64,000 nucleotides of DNA from assembly GCA_032690845.1 (NCBI GenBank), contig CM064433.1, forward strand, positions 38,066,658 through 38,130,657, read 5' to 3'. The position numbers and the translations under genes are program-made. The notes below the pieces were generated by a model that saw only the letters and a list, made by a program, of their open reading frames with translations, had not been told where the DNA came from and did no database searches. Source of the stretch: Eleusine coracana subsp. coracana (taxonomy: Eukaryota > Streptophyta > Magnoliopsida > Poales > Poaceae). This document shows, in pieces, positions 33,839 through 45,205 of this stretch; position 1 is the first letter of the stretch; every line of letters starts with the position of its first letter.

Positions 33839-35243
33839 TATCTCGGGAATAGTGCAACATTCAAAGACATATTTTCGAAAACCCCATAACAAACGTGTGA
33901 GGACATGCCCAATAGGATATTATTAGTTATGATCCAGGTGGCAAAGCTAACTGTAGGAGGTTGTTTGTTTAAATACTGCATCTACAGCATCGTCAACGCA
34001 GGTATGTGTCCCGCCCAGTGGACAGTAACATGAGAAGCTAGCACAATGGTGTGAGCGCGGGCTGATTGTGTAAAACATCAGTGTTCTGTCCTAGGACAAT
34101 AATAAGGAATTATTTTCGGCTCGTTTCTTTTTATTTGATGTATTGTTTCTGGAATGAATCTTCTGCAGGTACGCTAACCACGATTCTTGTAAGAAACGGG
34201 TAGTATACGACTGATTTGAGAGATCAATTGCCACCGACTATACGTTTGGTCCTATTCGTGACCAAATTTTATTTTGTGAGGACGTGTAGGTCGAAAGAAT
34301 ATGCATTCATGAAAAATATTAAAGTCTCAAGACATTAAGATGAAACTGAAATTTCAGCAAACGTGTTGCCCACATAAAAATCGATATCTTCTCATTCGTG
34401 AGTCAAAAGCATGCAAATAAATACTTATTGAAATCATGAATGAACTCTCTATACGTCCAGCAAGAAAATTTGGTTTAAATATTACCGGACAACACCATTT
34501 TTGGACCATCCGAGCCAGCATGTCGATTGATATCAATCTGAAATTCAGATTTTGACCTATTTCGTAAAATGTATAACTCCTTGCTCCGAACACCCCTAGG
34601 TCTGTATGAGCACTTCCTGGAAAGGTTACGAAAAGTACTCCAACTTTGGTAATTTAATAATTCGTGCTTGAGACCGAAGGACAGAGCTAGGAGCAAATTT
34701 TGGAGTAACCCGAGCCTGTCCAGAAAACCGATTCGGGAATTCGACGGGTAGGGTAAAAATTTGAATATCTCGAGTTCCGAGTATTGGATGGGGGCGTATA
34801 AATATGCGTTAGAAAGGTATTAAAATTCTCGATAATATGGGTAAATTGCTCCAGAAATTCTTGGCCTAGTACTCCAGATTACAGATTATTTCCGGAGTGA
34901 ACCCCGTGATGCTCGAAACAAATTTTCAGATTCTGACTTGCCACTTAGAAAATTCATAACTCCTGATTCCCACATCGGATGGGGATGAGTAGTACTTGTT
35001 GGAAAGGTGGTGCAAAACTCTACCACTTTAGTATTCAATTGCTGTCCAGAATCTGTAAGTATGATTGCCTACAAGTTCGACGAAGTGGCCGTTGTACCCT
35101 AAGACAGAACGTACCATTTTAGCGGAGTAACCGAATCCACCCTAAATTATGTAACCACTCGTGATGGTTAAATTCCATGTACCATTTTTGAGTTGCACTC
35201 TCTGTGTTGGAACGAGTACTCACTATTTGGGTTTGTATTTCAG
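33839..35243. other. Chromovirus leader
   Basis: Untranslated leader with no open frame of note on the plus strand. It ends in TTTGTATTTCAG at 35232-35243, a good 3' splice site immediately before the ATG of the pre-gag ORF. Confidence 0.55.
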
Positions 35244-36199
35244 ATGGACAAGCATGGGTTTGAGGTGTTCCAGCACGACAGGTGGCGTTATACCACTGGT
35301 CTACACCACCGTGGCTTTCCACCCTCCTACAGGAGATGCTATGCGTCTTGGGCTATGAGGAGCAGTCTTCATATCGTGGGCATGAGACCCGCCGCCACGG
35401 TGTGCCGTTTGTAGAGGTGCACATCAGTGTCGCTCCACACCCGCGCAACCCTGACTTGGCGAGGATGGAGAGCACAGTCACGTCTTTGAGCCTTCAGGAG
35501 GGCCTGGAGAGAGTTGCCCACCGAGCTCTCACTCACTTCTGTGTGCGCAACATAGTAGCGCTCTTGGAGACTCCATTTGAGATGATCCCCATTTGGCACC
35601 AGGCTGACCCGGTATGGCAGAGGCGCGTGAGACGCGTCTCCCGCGATGACTACCCGGAGTACCACGCGGGATACCACCACGTATCTCACTACTCCGAGTA
35701 CCTCCTCAACTTGGATGAGGAGTCTAGCAGCCGCAGCAAGAACTTACTAGCGGACGCTGAGCAGGTGTGGGTGTAGGGGAACGACCTGTAGGCACAAGTT
35801 GATGCACAGCAGAGAGAGATTTAGCGGTTGACAGCTTCTCTTGAGGCGAGTGAGACTCACGTAACGGAGGTCACTAGGCAGCACGACACTCTCGTGTAGG
35901 AGGTGGACAGATGGGGTTTGATTATGCAGCAGTGTGCCAACCACAACGAGCACCTGTAGCAGCAGTTGGCGAGTGCCCAGTAGGATATGGACCTTATGGC
36001 GGAGGATCTGGAGACCCTGGCTCACGAGAACCAGGACCACCAGGATCACTTGGACGCGATTGCTGCGCCACCGGCAGCACCCGGAGAGGAGGATCCCGAG
36101 GAGGACGTGGGCAAGGAGTCCGACGTGGACTATGAGCCAGCCGCTCCGACAGGCGCAGACCGTCCAGGACCCTCTGGCACCGCCGGAGACAGGGCGTAG
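35244..36199 (+). pseudogene. Pre-gag ORF (orf0-like) of the chromovirus
   Basis: Starts at ATG 35244 (MDKHGFEVFQHDRWRYTT), with one frameshift near 35325-35340 into the frame that continues as VLGYEEQSSYRG and then HISVAPHPRNPDLARMESTV. A helical, Gln- and Glu-rich second half follows, likely coiled coil. It ends with an acidic tail and clustered TAG codons from 36197. From 35774 the frame contains six TAG codons at places where Gln is expected from context (for example before EVDRWGL and after NEHL), and no TAA or TGA. Function is unknown; similar ORFs precede gag in some long-LTR grass chromoviruses. It cannot be expressed as a full protein now. Confidence 0.7.
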
Positions 36200-36521
36200 T
36201 AGTCGTAGTAGACACTACTAGGTCGTACATGTAGGGCATGGTAGATGGGTAGCTTTTGGACGCTCCACGCGTGGTTGTTGTATTTTGGGAATCACCCGCA
36301 TGAATAGCTTTTGGAAACTCGATGGTCATATATTCCTAGTTTATGTAGTATGGAACTGTTGACTTGTATTAGAACCGTGTTAACTTGGAAATTTTAGCTT
36401 TTATCAGAATTATGTTGTTTACCAAATTACTGCCTCGTGATGCTGTGTTATATGATTTGGTAACCTGTAATGATCATGTTGGATAAGAGAATAATTGGAA
36501 TCCTGATTCTTACATTTTAGA
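36200..36521. other. Spacer between pre-gag ORF and gag
   Basis: Non-coding AT-rich spacer ending in CTTACATTTTAG, a possible 3' splice site, directly before the gag ATG. Confidence 0.5.
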
Positions 36522-37715
36522 ATGGTGCGCACCCGTAATACCAACGAGCTTCACGGCGAGCAACCCGAAGGTTCTAGGGCTAGGGGATATGACTCTCCAC
36601 AAGGGACTCCACCACCACCGCCGCCACCCAACCCCATGCAGATGATGGTGCAGTTCTCTTCACCATCATGATGGAAAAGCCAGCAGCAGTAGACGGAATT
36701 CATGGGGGAGCCGGCACAGCAGAACCTAGCAGCCCAAAATGCTAGGGGCAACAACAACGGTGCACTGCAGAACAGCACCTACGCCGACTTCCTCGCCACC
36801 AGGCCACCCACATTCAGCTCAACCACTGAGCCCATGGAAGCGGAGAATTTTCTTCGCATGCTCGAGTCCAAATTTGGGCTCCTTAACTGCACGCCCATGC
36901 AGAAGATGTTATTCGCAGCACAGCAGCTGCATGGTGCAGCTGGGGCATGGTGGGCTAACCATGTCACCTCTGTTGGTGCGGACCAACAGATCACTTGGGA
37001 TGACTTCAAAGATGTGTTCCGTGCTCACTACATCCCTACGGGGCTCGTCCGCAGGAAGGCACATGAATTCGCTGCACTAAAGCAAGGCAACCACAGCGTC
37101 AAGGAGTACTGCGAAGAGTTCAACCAAGCGCAAGGACCGTTTCTTGGAGGAGCTAAGTGCAGAACTGCAGGACCGCCTCAACCTTAACATGGGCGGTACA
37201 TTCGCTGAGTTTGTCAACAATGCTATCATCACGGAAGACGGATATTGCAAGGTGATGGCAGAGCGGAAGAGGTCCTCAAGTGCTATGGGGCTATCCAGTG
37301 GACCCCCGCAGAAGTTTCGCATGGTGTACACCACCCCATCTGGATAGAGGTACCGTTCCACCCCCGTGCCGGCACGCTTTATGCACCTGTCTCAGACGGC
37401 ACAGCAGCGACCTCAGGCACCATGTCAGCAGTAGGGCCAAGGTGGGTTCTGCCGCCACAGCAGCCGAACGCTCAGACCGGACCTTTTCCCTATTACAACT
37501 ACGGTCGGCTTGGGCACTTTTTGAGGGAGTGTCCACATCCCAAGAAAAGCACTGGCCCGAGTCCGACATGGAACTACAACAACAGCAACAACAACAACCG
37601 CAACAACAGGGGACCAGTCCGTACTGGCCGCGTGAACAACACCACCCTGGAGGAGAGTCCGGAGAACAGCCCCAACCTCGCTGGTATGTTCTCTGTTCGA
37701 GACCACCCCCACTAG
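36522..37715 (+). pseudogene. gag of the chromovirus
   Basis: Capsid/nucleocapsid polyprotein. The frame starts at ATG 36522 (MVRTRNTNELHGEQPEG) and soon meets a TGA (near 36669) and a TAG. The retrotransposon gag domain is clear: ADFLATRPPTFSSTTEPMEA, then AAGAWWANHV and FRAHYIPTGLVRRKAHEFAA, followed by a frameshift near 37115-37145 and LSAELQDRLNLNMGGTFAEF. The nucleocapsid zinc knuckle near 37490-37535 reads YYNYGRLGHFLRECP, so the first two Cys of the CCHC motif are both Tyr (TGC to TAC changes). Several lesions make it non-functional. Confidence 0.85.
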
Positions 37716-38309
37716 TTCTGTTTGATTCGAGAGCATCACATAGCTTTGTTAGTGGGTTCTTTGCTGATAAGTATCGGCTTCCTCGCACCCTTATGAAAGC
37801 ACGATATACCAGTAGATCAGCTGGTGGGCAAACCCCTGCTCTCTACGAAATTGAGAAACTCCCAATAACCCTAGGAGCAAAAGTCTACCCTACCAAGTGC
37901 ATGGTTTTAGAGGGTTGCAATATTGACATCATTCTGGGCATGCCTTGGATGAGATAACATAAGGCTATATTGGACATAGATGCCTACACCTTACACCTAA
38001 ACTCTCCCACCCATGGTAGCGTAAGCTTCCGGGTACTACCTCCCCAACGGGCTGCACCAAGCATTCACCACACCACCACTGGGAAGATAAAGGTATTCTA
38101 GTGGTTAGGGAGTTTCAGGATGTATTCCCTGACGATCTCCCTAGACTCCCACTGAATCGGGACGTTGAGTTCAAGATTGAGTTCCAGCCAGGGACGACAC
38201 CTAATCCAAAAGGCCGTATAAATGGCGCCCAAGGAACTAGCTGAGTTAAAGGAACAACTGAAGGAGCTGCTGGATAAGCGATTCATTCGACCAAGTTCTT
38301 CACCTTGGG
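37690..38309 (+). pseudogene. Protease and start of reverse transcriptase (pol, part 1)
   Basis: A retropepsin-like domain reads LVLFDSRASHSFVSGFFADK. The catalytic DSGA is changed to DSRA. It continues to IDIILGMPWMR and stops at a TAA (37955-37957). After a degenerate linker the RT start is recognisable as REFQDVFPDDLPRLP, then stops and PSSSPWG. The coding region is interrupted at 38310 by the Athila-like insertion and resumes at 48362. Confidence 0.85.
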
Positions 38310-38314
38310 GTTGC

Positions 38315-39876
38315 TGTTGGTCGTACCTACGCACCCACTTATATACCGCAAGAGGACGGTGTACGATTATAGCACTTTTTCCCTTGAATTGAGTATTCCA
38401 AGGTTTATCGAATCCACTGGGACCTTAGGGATAATTAAACAAAGTTAACAGTAAAAGATCTAGTCAAGGCTACTGTCGAATTCAGGTTGCATAAGGGGGA
38501 GACTGGCCAGCGCAAAGGTGCACCAGACAGTAAATCTGTCGTTGCGCCGATCAGCGCAGGAGTTGAGCCGATCGGCACACTAGTGAATCTAAGCCAAATC
38601 TGTTGTTATGCCAATCGATGCAGGAGTTGAGCCGATCGGCACACTAGTGAATCTAAGCCAAAGTGCGCCTAACAGTGACTCTAAGCCATGTGCGCCAGAT
38701 GCCTTGTAAGCCTATGCTGTTAAGTGAGTAACCAGATATCTACTAGTGAGATCGTAACCAGAAAGTCTAATTAAATAGCATCATAATGGGTAATTACATA
38801 GATCAATGAAAACCTATGATGAATAAGACCACTCTGCTTTTCGAGCGGCTCCCGATTTATCGCTGCCGAGAGGAAACCCTTAGTCGCGCGAGTATCTTAC
38901 CCTACTCCACTATCCCATAGTGCTGCGCAGGCTTAGTGCTGTCACCGCTAAACCACACTACTAGCATCATCAAGCAACCATAATCAATACAATGTCCGAA
39001 TACTATCCTAATCACCACGATCAAGATAATATCAACTTACTTAGCCTAGAACTAACCAACTAGAATTAGCACATGCATGATTATAGAATCAAGATAGACA
39101 AACCACCAAAACCATCATCAACATATTCAATCATCCTTGAGATACATAGAGTAAGGTTCATCCCTGTCGAGATGGCCTACCTTGACGGATCAACTCTTAA
39201 CACCAATGATTCTTGAAACTCAACTAGAGATCTATTCTAACGGGGCAAGCCCCGGTGACTTTAACTCATGGATCTGTTGTCCCTCTGTCACCTCCTCTCT
39301 CTTCGGCCAGGGTTCACAAGTATTTATATGGGTTCTACTCGAAAAGGACTCAGTTTCTAGCAAATAAGGCGGTTGCACCGATCGGCGCAGGGTTGCGCCG
39401 ATCAGCGTAAGCCGTGTCTTCTCTGGTTTCTTCTCCGAGTCGGTTCCTCTGTCTTCCACAGCTGCCATGTGGGCCTTTTCCTTCGAGATAAAGTCTTATA
39501 CTACACGTCGAGATCTTGAAGTTCCATAAATCTTCTAGGCAAATATCTTCAAGTGTCTTGCGCAGATAAATTTCCATAAACATGTGGAATGAGCCTCGGT
39601 CACTTCTGTGGGCCAAAACATCCTTGCGTCGATCGGCTCATGGACTTCGCCGGTCAACGCACTGGGCTTCTTCAGTGCTTTTCATCGGTTCTGGACTCCT
39701 GTCCTCTCTAGCATCACTTTAATCACGAATTTTACCTATTTCTACAGTAAAGCTCCAAAACAACGCATATACAAATATATAGACAATATCATAGGTAAAT
39801 GGCCTAAATTAGTATCAATTATGCTCTAATTGGGGTAATATTTACATATAAAAGAGGCACCTAGGAAGGGCCAACA
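38315..39876 (-). repeat. 3' LTR of Athila-like element
   Basis: 1562 bp, pairs with 46797-48356. It carries degenerate palindromes around 38543-38576, 38613-38641, 39374-39409 and 39620-39660. Confidence 0.93.
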
Positions 39877-39889
39877 GTTCCCCACACTT
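39877..39889 (-). other. Polypurine tract of Athila-like element
   Basis: On the minus strand AAGTGTGGGGAAC immediately precedes the LTR, the expected plus-strand primer position for an element read in this orientation. Confidence 0.75.
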
Positions 39890-41451
39890 AAACCTTTGCT
39901 CGTCCCGAGTAAAGTAAAAGAAAGAAAAATCAAAAAACATATTCTTTCTATCATAAAAGAAATATCAAATCAGCAATTGTTGAGCATTGTTCTATTGTGG
40001 TCTATTTCATATTGGTATTCAGCAAAATAGTTCAAATATGGGCATAAAGTTTAAAGTTTCTCCCCAAAGTAACAGATCATGTCCAACTCACAAATTATAA
40101 CTTTTTCACACATGTAAATTACTTAAAAGATTGTTGTGAACATAATGAATCTATCTTCCAAATAATCAAAGGCAACAACTCATCTTTCAAATCACTCAAC
40201 CTATATCCTACAACATAATGATCAAATAATATTAGTTTAAGGCTTATATGAGTAGCTCGGTGAGGTAATTCAAGGATTGCAAACATAAATCAATAATATA
40301 TTGTAAAGCTAAGAGATTATTCTTCATTGGAATTATAGAAACTTATCAAGATGGCCAATAAGAAAGAAAAATTTAAGAAAGGACTCACACTTTGGATATG
40401 TGGACATGTGCATAGCAACAATTTGATCTTGGAAGATTGCACATGGTTGGAATGATTCTTGGCTATATTAGAATGAATTTCGAGAGTAAGCATGTCATAT
40501 ACCTCCCCCCCCCACACACACTTAAAATTATGCTAGTCCCTTAGCAAACAGCAGAGCTTTTTTTTTTAATCACCATCTCTGCTGCACCGATTGGCTCATG
40601 GTGCGCCGATCGGTTCTGAACTCAAATTCACCAACATTTGTTGGTATTTGATCCGTCTGGCTTCAACATGTATTCAAGAATTAAATATAGCCAGAAATAT
40701 AGGATGTGGTCAAGGAATAATACTCAACAAGATGTTTTGTGTTTATGGTAGTGCACTAAGAGGAATTGAATTTTTGCATGAGTAATTCAAGGCTAGAAAA
40801 ATATACACAAACGATTGCCATCTTAGTAAAGTTCATACCAAAAAGAATTAAATCCTAACCGAACTCAACCATCAATTTAATGGTTTTATACATATCAAAG
40901 GTTCATGAGTATTGCTTAAAATATGGCATTGGTAGGTAAGGATCTTGAAAACAATAAATTCCAAAGTTCACAACATGAAAATTTATTTATGAAAAGATTG
41001 GTACTAAGTTATCATCACAAACTGGACAACACAAATGAAGCACATGGGTGCTCCAAATTGCTCCACAAAAGACATATTTGCCGAATAATCATTAAGTGTA
41101 AGTTCGAAATTTTATTCAATGCTCAACATTATTTGGTCTTCATCAACACTTTTCAAGAAAGAATAAATAATTCAATTCTCCTAAAAGAGCATAACTGCCA
41201 CCATTATGTTAAGATCGAAACTCGAATACATGGTGATGATTTTTGCACACACTTGTATGAAAATAAAACTACTACTAACACACTTGCATGAAAGTAAAAC
41301 TACTATTAACACACTTGCATGAAAGTAAGCACACCCGATAAATAGTTTCCCAACCCATTCACACACATATAAGCAAATAAAGAAAAAGATTACAAAAGAT
41401 AAAAGAAAACGTAAACCAGGAAACTGATACATGTGCCAACTCCTAGGCACT
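39890..41451. other. 3' non-coding region of Athila-like element
   Basis: AT-rich sequence between the ATHILA-type ORF and the polypurine tract. One palindrome pair is present at about 40583-40615. A hydrophobic minus-strand reading at 41181-41420 is out of frame with the preceding ORF and is not counted as protein. Confidence 0.55.
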
Positions 41452-42970
41452 CTAGTCATCCGAAAGTGGAGGCGGTGGCTGATCGAAGCCATAGCACCAC
41501 GCCTTGAGTCATTCGAACTCCTCCACCATCGCCTCGTGGTTGTTCCTCCATTGGGACGTGGCATCCTCCACGCGCTTGATGTAGTGCATGTTGTTGTCGA
41601 GGTACCCCTGCATGGGCACGAAAAAGTCTGCACCGGGCACAGGAGGCACCACAGGTACACGCCCTTGGTACCTGTAGTCGACACCCGCGCTAAAGTAGGG
41701 AGCGCTGACCGACGCGTCGCCTGCGTTGATTGATGCAGAGGGCTGTGAACCACCCTCTACGTCGCTCCACCCTGACTTGTACTGCTGAGGCTCTTGGCGT
41801 GACCCCCAGGAGTCCCACTCGCCGCCAGCTGTTGTAGATGTGTCCGGCTGTCGAACACGCCCACGGCGGTGCTTGAGAACTCGGCCGCCCTCCAGGGAAC
41901 CTTCCTAGCTCCGCACACGGGAGCTTGATGTTGGTGCCACCGACATGGAAGCCAGCGCGAACACTTTCCGTGACAATATTTCCACGAGTTATATTCTCGC
42001 CGATCTCCGTCGCGCACTCCCACTTGTCGTCGCGCACTCCCGATCCGTCACCGTTGTAGACGAGGGCTGCTAGGCATTGAAGATAGGCCCCGAAGGCCAA
42101 CTTCTTGCTTGCCTTGCCCCTCTTGTCGAGCCAACCCCGCACCATCACCGACATGGGGTTGCAATGAGACGGACTCGCGATGGCGTTGTAGAGCCACCGC
42201 AAGTCCGCATCGGTGACGTTGCTGGAGTCGACCTTGTCACATATGCGCGCCGCCAACCACTGGTGGAAGACTTGAATGGTCGGGTTGCGGATGTTGCCGC
42301 GCCTCATCTCTTCTACGAACGAGAGCCGCCTCCAAAAGGAGTCCAACTCCCCACGTCCCAAGATGCCGGCGATGTCGGCGTTGGCGTCGAAGTCGAAGGC
42401 TAGAGCCGCCGCCTCCATGGTCACCGTGTAGCTGATGTCGCGGACGCGGAAGTTGACGGCCTCATTGCCGTCTTCGACGGTGTCAAGCCTCATTGTAGAG
42501 GCAATCTCGGTGACGACGTCGAGGTTGTAGTTCATGGGAAGAAGGTGGAAGTCCACCCAATCGAGATTGTTGAGCATCGTCCTTATGTCCTTCCACAGGC
42601 CGATCGAGGTGAGGAAGGTCTCGTCCATGTCGAAGTTGGGGACGGACCTTCCCCTCACCGCGAGGTAGTGCCACTGTTCCTCCGCGCTCAGGATGGTGAA
42701 GCCCTCCTCCACCGTGCGTGGCATGAATGCCGGCGGTGGTGGTGATGTGGGAGCCCCACGGCTTGCCGCTGTTTGGCTCCTCATAGCACGCCCCGTTGGA
42801 AGGGACGCGCTAGAGACGGAGTGGCGGGCGCAGATCTCGTATGTCGCCGCCGCCGAGCTGGTGGATACACCACCCACCGACATGTCATCGTGAGTGTCAG
42901 AACCCCCCCTTGTCGAGAAGTCACCGCTCGACTCACCGTTGCCACCGGAACTGCTTCCCCAGCGCAGCAT
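41452..42970 (-). pseudogene. ATHILA ORF-type protein (post-pol ORF) of the nested element
   Basis: Large minus-strand ORF in the position occupied in Athila elements by the extra, env-like ORF. The start is taken at Met 42970 (MLRWGSSSGGNGESSGDF); the frame is open further upstream to 43246, but that part is spacer containing palindromes. After a low-complexity Ser/Thr-rich head comes a conserved core with MDETFLTSIGLWKDIRTMLN, then VTMEAAALAFDFDANADIAG and RWLYNAIASPSHCNPMSVMV. A frameshift near 41830-41900 moves the frame. Its continuation includes AGDASVSAPYFSAGVDYRYQ and ends in QPPPPLSDD, with one TGA before it. Biochemical function is unknown for this family. It is not intact. Confidence 0.75.
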
Positions 42971-44360
42971 CTTGCCCAGCTTGCCGATGGAGGAGCGGAG
43001 ACGATCCGTCTGCGAGGAATACAGACCGTGTGCGAGATCATGGGTAGTGGGGAAGGTGGAGAGATTATCGGGATGGTGTGCTGAACTGGGGGCGCCTGGC
43101 CTCCCTTTTATAGTGTGGGAAACTTCCGGGAGAAGGAACCGCCAAAAAATTTCAAAATTTGAGAGCGCGCCGATCAGTACGACAATGCGTCGATCGGCAT
43201 AATTCAAATTTTGAATGCTCTGACCAATCTGGCGCTTCATTCCCATCCTTCATGTCACTTCCCGGTGCATCATGTTGGTTGGCAGGGGAACAGCACGAAA
43301 TCCCGATGTCTTCTTGACTGCGCCAATCGACGTGGGCCCGCGCTGATCGGCGCACCGTCTTTTTTTCAGCTTTTGGTCAATTCTGTGTCTTCTCTGCACT
43401 GCACACCTGCATAATAATCATACCTATTCCTCAAAATCAACGCTTGCCATGTTTGTTGCCTGTTTGGGAACCGCATGGGTACCTGCACCGATCGGCGCAG
43501 TGGGGCGCCGAACGGCACAAGTCCCTTGCACCTCGTCTTTAGGTCCGGCACTGATCCTGATGCCTCATGTTCAATCTCTTTCACCTAATTCTCCACTTTT
43601 CCTAATGTTCCTGTAGTATTGACATAGTTGCAGGGCTCATCTAGTGATCATGCCGATCGGCGCGACGTCCATTTTTGCTCCTGGCCCCTCGCTTCTTCGC
43701 TAGATGTTGCTCTTCATCCCTTCCTGCGTCATTTAGCAACTATTTTGCGCACAAAAATAAATTTAAAAAGATTTTTAATTACCTTGAAAATAGCTTCGTC
43801 TATGGAAATTATTGTGCTGGTTGATTTTTAGCACCCCTTCAATTCTGAGTGTCGTCAGCCTTTTGTCCTCAGTTGGGCAATAATGCGTCGATCGGCGCAA
43901 GCTCTGTTCCTTCCTGTTTTTGGTCTTTTTTTATATTCCTTCTTTGTTTGTCTATAGTATGTATATACACAGCTTTGCACGAATAAACAGACAACGCAAG
44001 AGCACACAAGAATTAAGCACACACTTTTCTATTTTTTTTATTCGAGAGATTGTTTTTCTCACAAGCAAGCAAATTAAAAACACTGGGTTGCCCTCCCGGC
44101 CAGCACTAATTAACTAAGTGAAATGGGTTGCCCTCCCACAAGCACTAAACAACTTCTAAATCCCCCGATCATTGGGTTGCCTCCCAAGAGCACTCTAGTT
44201 ATTTAGAGGTCAAAGAGCTTGACCTCCCCGTAAACAATCAATCCTTGGTGTCGCGATGTGGGATGTGAGGTTGCGACACTACAAGGTTCTCTTATCTCCA
44301 TGGTTCATATAGCTTGGACGACCTATCCATACATCCCCTCCAATTACTTTCGACGCCACG
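42971..44360. other. Spacer between protease and ATHILA-type ORF, pol absent
   Basis: In a full Athila element this interval would hold RT, RNase H and integrase. None of their motifs is visible on the minus strand. Instead it contains palindrome copies (about 43167, 43193, 43320, 43345, 43485, 43505, 43652, 43885) and, near the protease end, three hairpin repeats at 44083-44198. Confidence 0.7.
44083..44198. repeat. Three spaced hairpins with GGGTTGCCTCCC cores
   Basis: TGGGTTGCCCTCCCGGCC (about 44084), ATGGGTTGCCCTCCCAC (44123) and ATTGGGTTGCCTCCCAAG (44171). Each can fold back on itself and each is followed within a few bases by AGCACT. On the element's coding strand the core reads TTGGGAGGCAACCCAA, a short hairpin I associate with the region after pol in grass Athila elements. 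Confidence 0.65.
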
Positions 44361-45091
44361 TTGTCACGGTGTCTTGTATCTCTTCACTTCATCAATAGCA
44401 CGACACTCTTCTCCCTTTGGGTGAAATTTGAAAGAGTAGGGAGTCCCACTTATGTCGAAGCTTATCTCACCACTCCCAACATCAATACTTTTCTTGCTGT
44501 CCTCAAGAAGGGTCTGCCTAAGATCAACGGGGTCCTCGTCCTCTTATCCATATCAAGCACAATAAAATCAACAAGGATGATGTGATCTCCAATTTGAACA
44601 GGCACATCCTCAGCAATTCCATCAGGAAAGCGTACCGATTGATTGGCTAACTCCAAACACATACCCGTAGGCTCTAATTCAGGCAAATTGAGACTTGTGA
44701 ATATATGACGGGGCATAACACTTACACTTGCTCCAAGATCGCACAAGCACCTATCAAATATTCTTGTTCCAATCATGCATTTGATGCTTAGTGATCCAGG
44801 GTCGGGTTTCTTCTCCAGTGCAACATCATTGATTGCCGCCGTTAGCTCCTTAGTGACCTTCACCACCTCCTCAGAAACTAGAGACTTCTTGCTTTACATC
44901 ACGTCCTTAATGTACTTGGCATAGGTGGGAACTTGGATAGCGTCAACAAAAGGGACATTGAAGTAAAGCTTCTTCATAATATCGACGAACCTTGCAAATT
45001 GCTTGTCGTGTTGCCGCGCTCTTTCTGTCTTCGTCAGTAGTTGAGTATCCAGGAACATGGCAGGGCCATGCTCTTCTGTCTCCACGTCCAT
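44361..45091 (-). pseudogene. Protease region of Athila-like element
   Basis: Minus strand. It begins with a linker containing FARFVDIMKKLYFNVPFVDA and a TAG-type stop after YIKDVM. Next comes the retropepsin with CDLGASVSVMPRHIF, GMCLELANQSVRFPDGIAED and LILGRPFL, the expected Athila protease pattern with DLGA in place of DSGA. A small frameshift follows GRPFL. In the corrected frame the sequence continues to about 44361 with ISGTPYSFKFHPKGEECRAI. It ends where RT should begin. Confidence 0.8.
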
Positions 45092-45120
45092 TTTCAGACC
45101 AGAGAGGTCAATATCCTCCT

Positions 45121-45205
45121 CGCGTCGATCGGCACTTTTAGGGAGCCGATCGGCGCCGACAGGATCGTCACGCCGATCGGCGTCGGGTGTGCGCTGATCG
45201 GCGCG
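45121..45205. repeat. Cluster of four CCGATCGGC palindromes in the gag-protease linker
   Basis: GTCGATCGGCAC, GCCGATCGGCGC, GCCGATCGGCGT and GCTGATCGGCGC occur within 85 bp. They lie in coding-strand sequence between gag and protease, where they encode Arg/Ser-rich residues. Confidence 0.85.

Noticed and set aside
35774..35987. Reassigned amber codon (TAG read as Gln) in the pre-gag ORF
   Set aside because: Grass nuclear genes use the standard code, and the same element has TGA and TAA stops and frameshifts elsewhere. Methylation-driven C-to-T decay explains the pattern more simply.
41181..41753. Minus-strand frame with strongly hydrophobic C-terminus that looks like an envelope transmembrane segment
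   Set aside because: The true continuation of the ATHILA-type ORF is in a different frame and ends at 41452. The hydrophobic stretch is out of frame and in AT-rich non-coding DNA.
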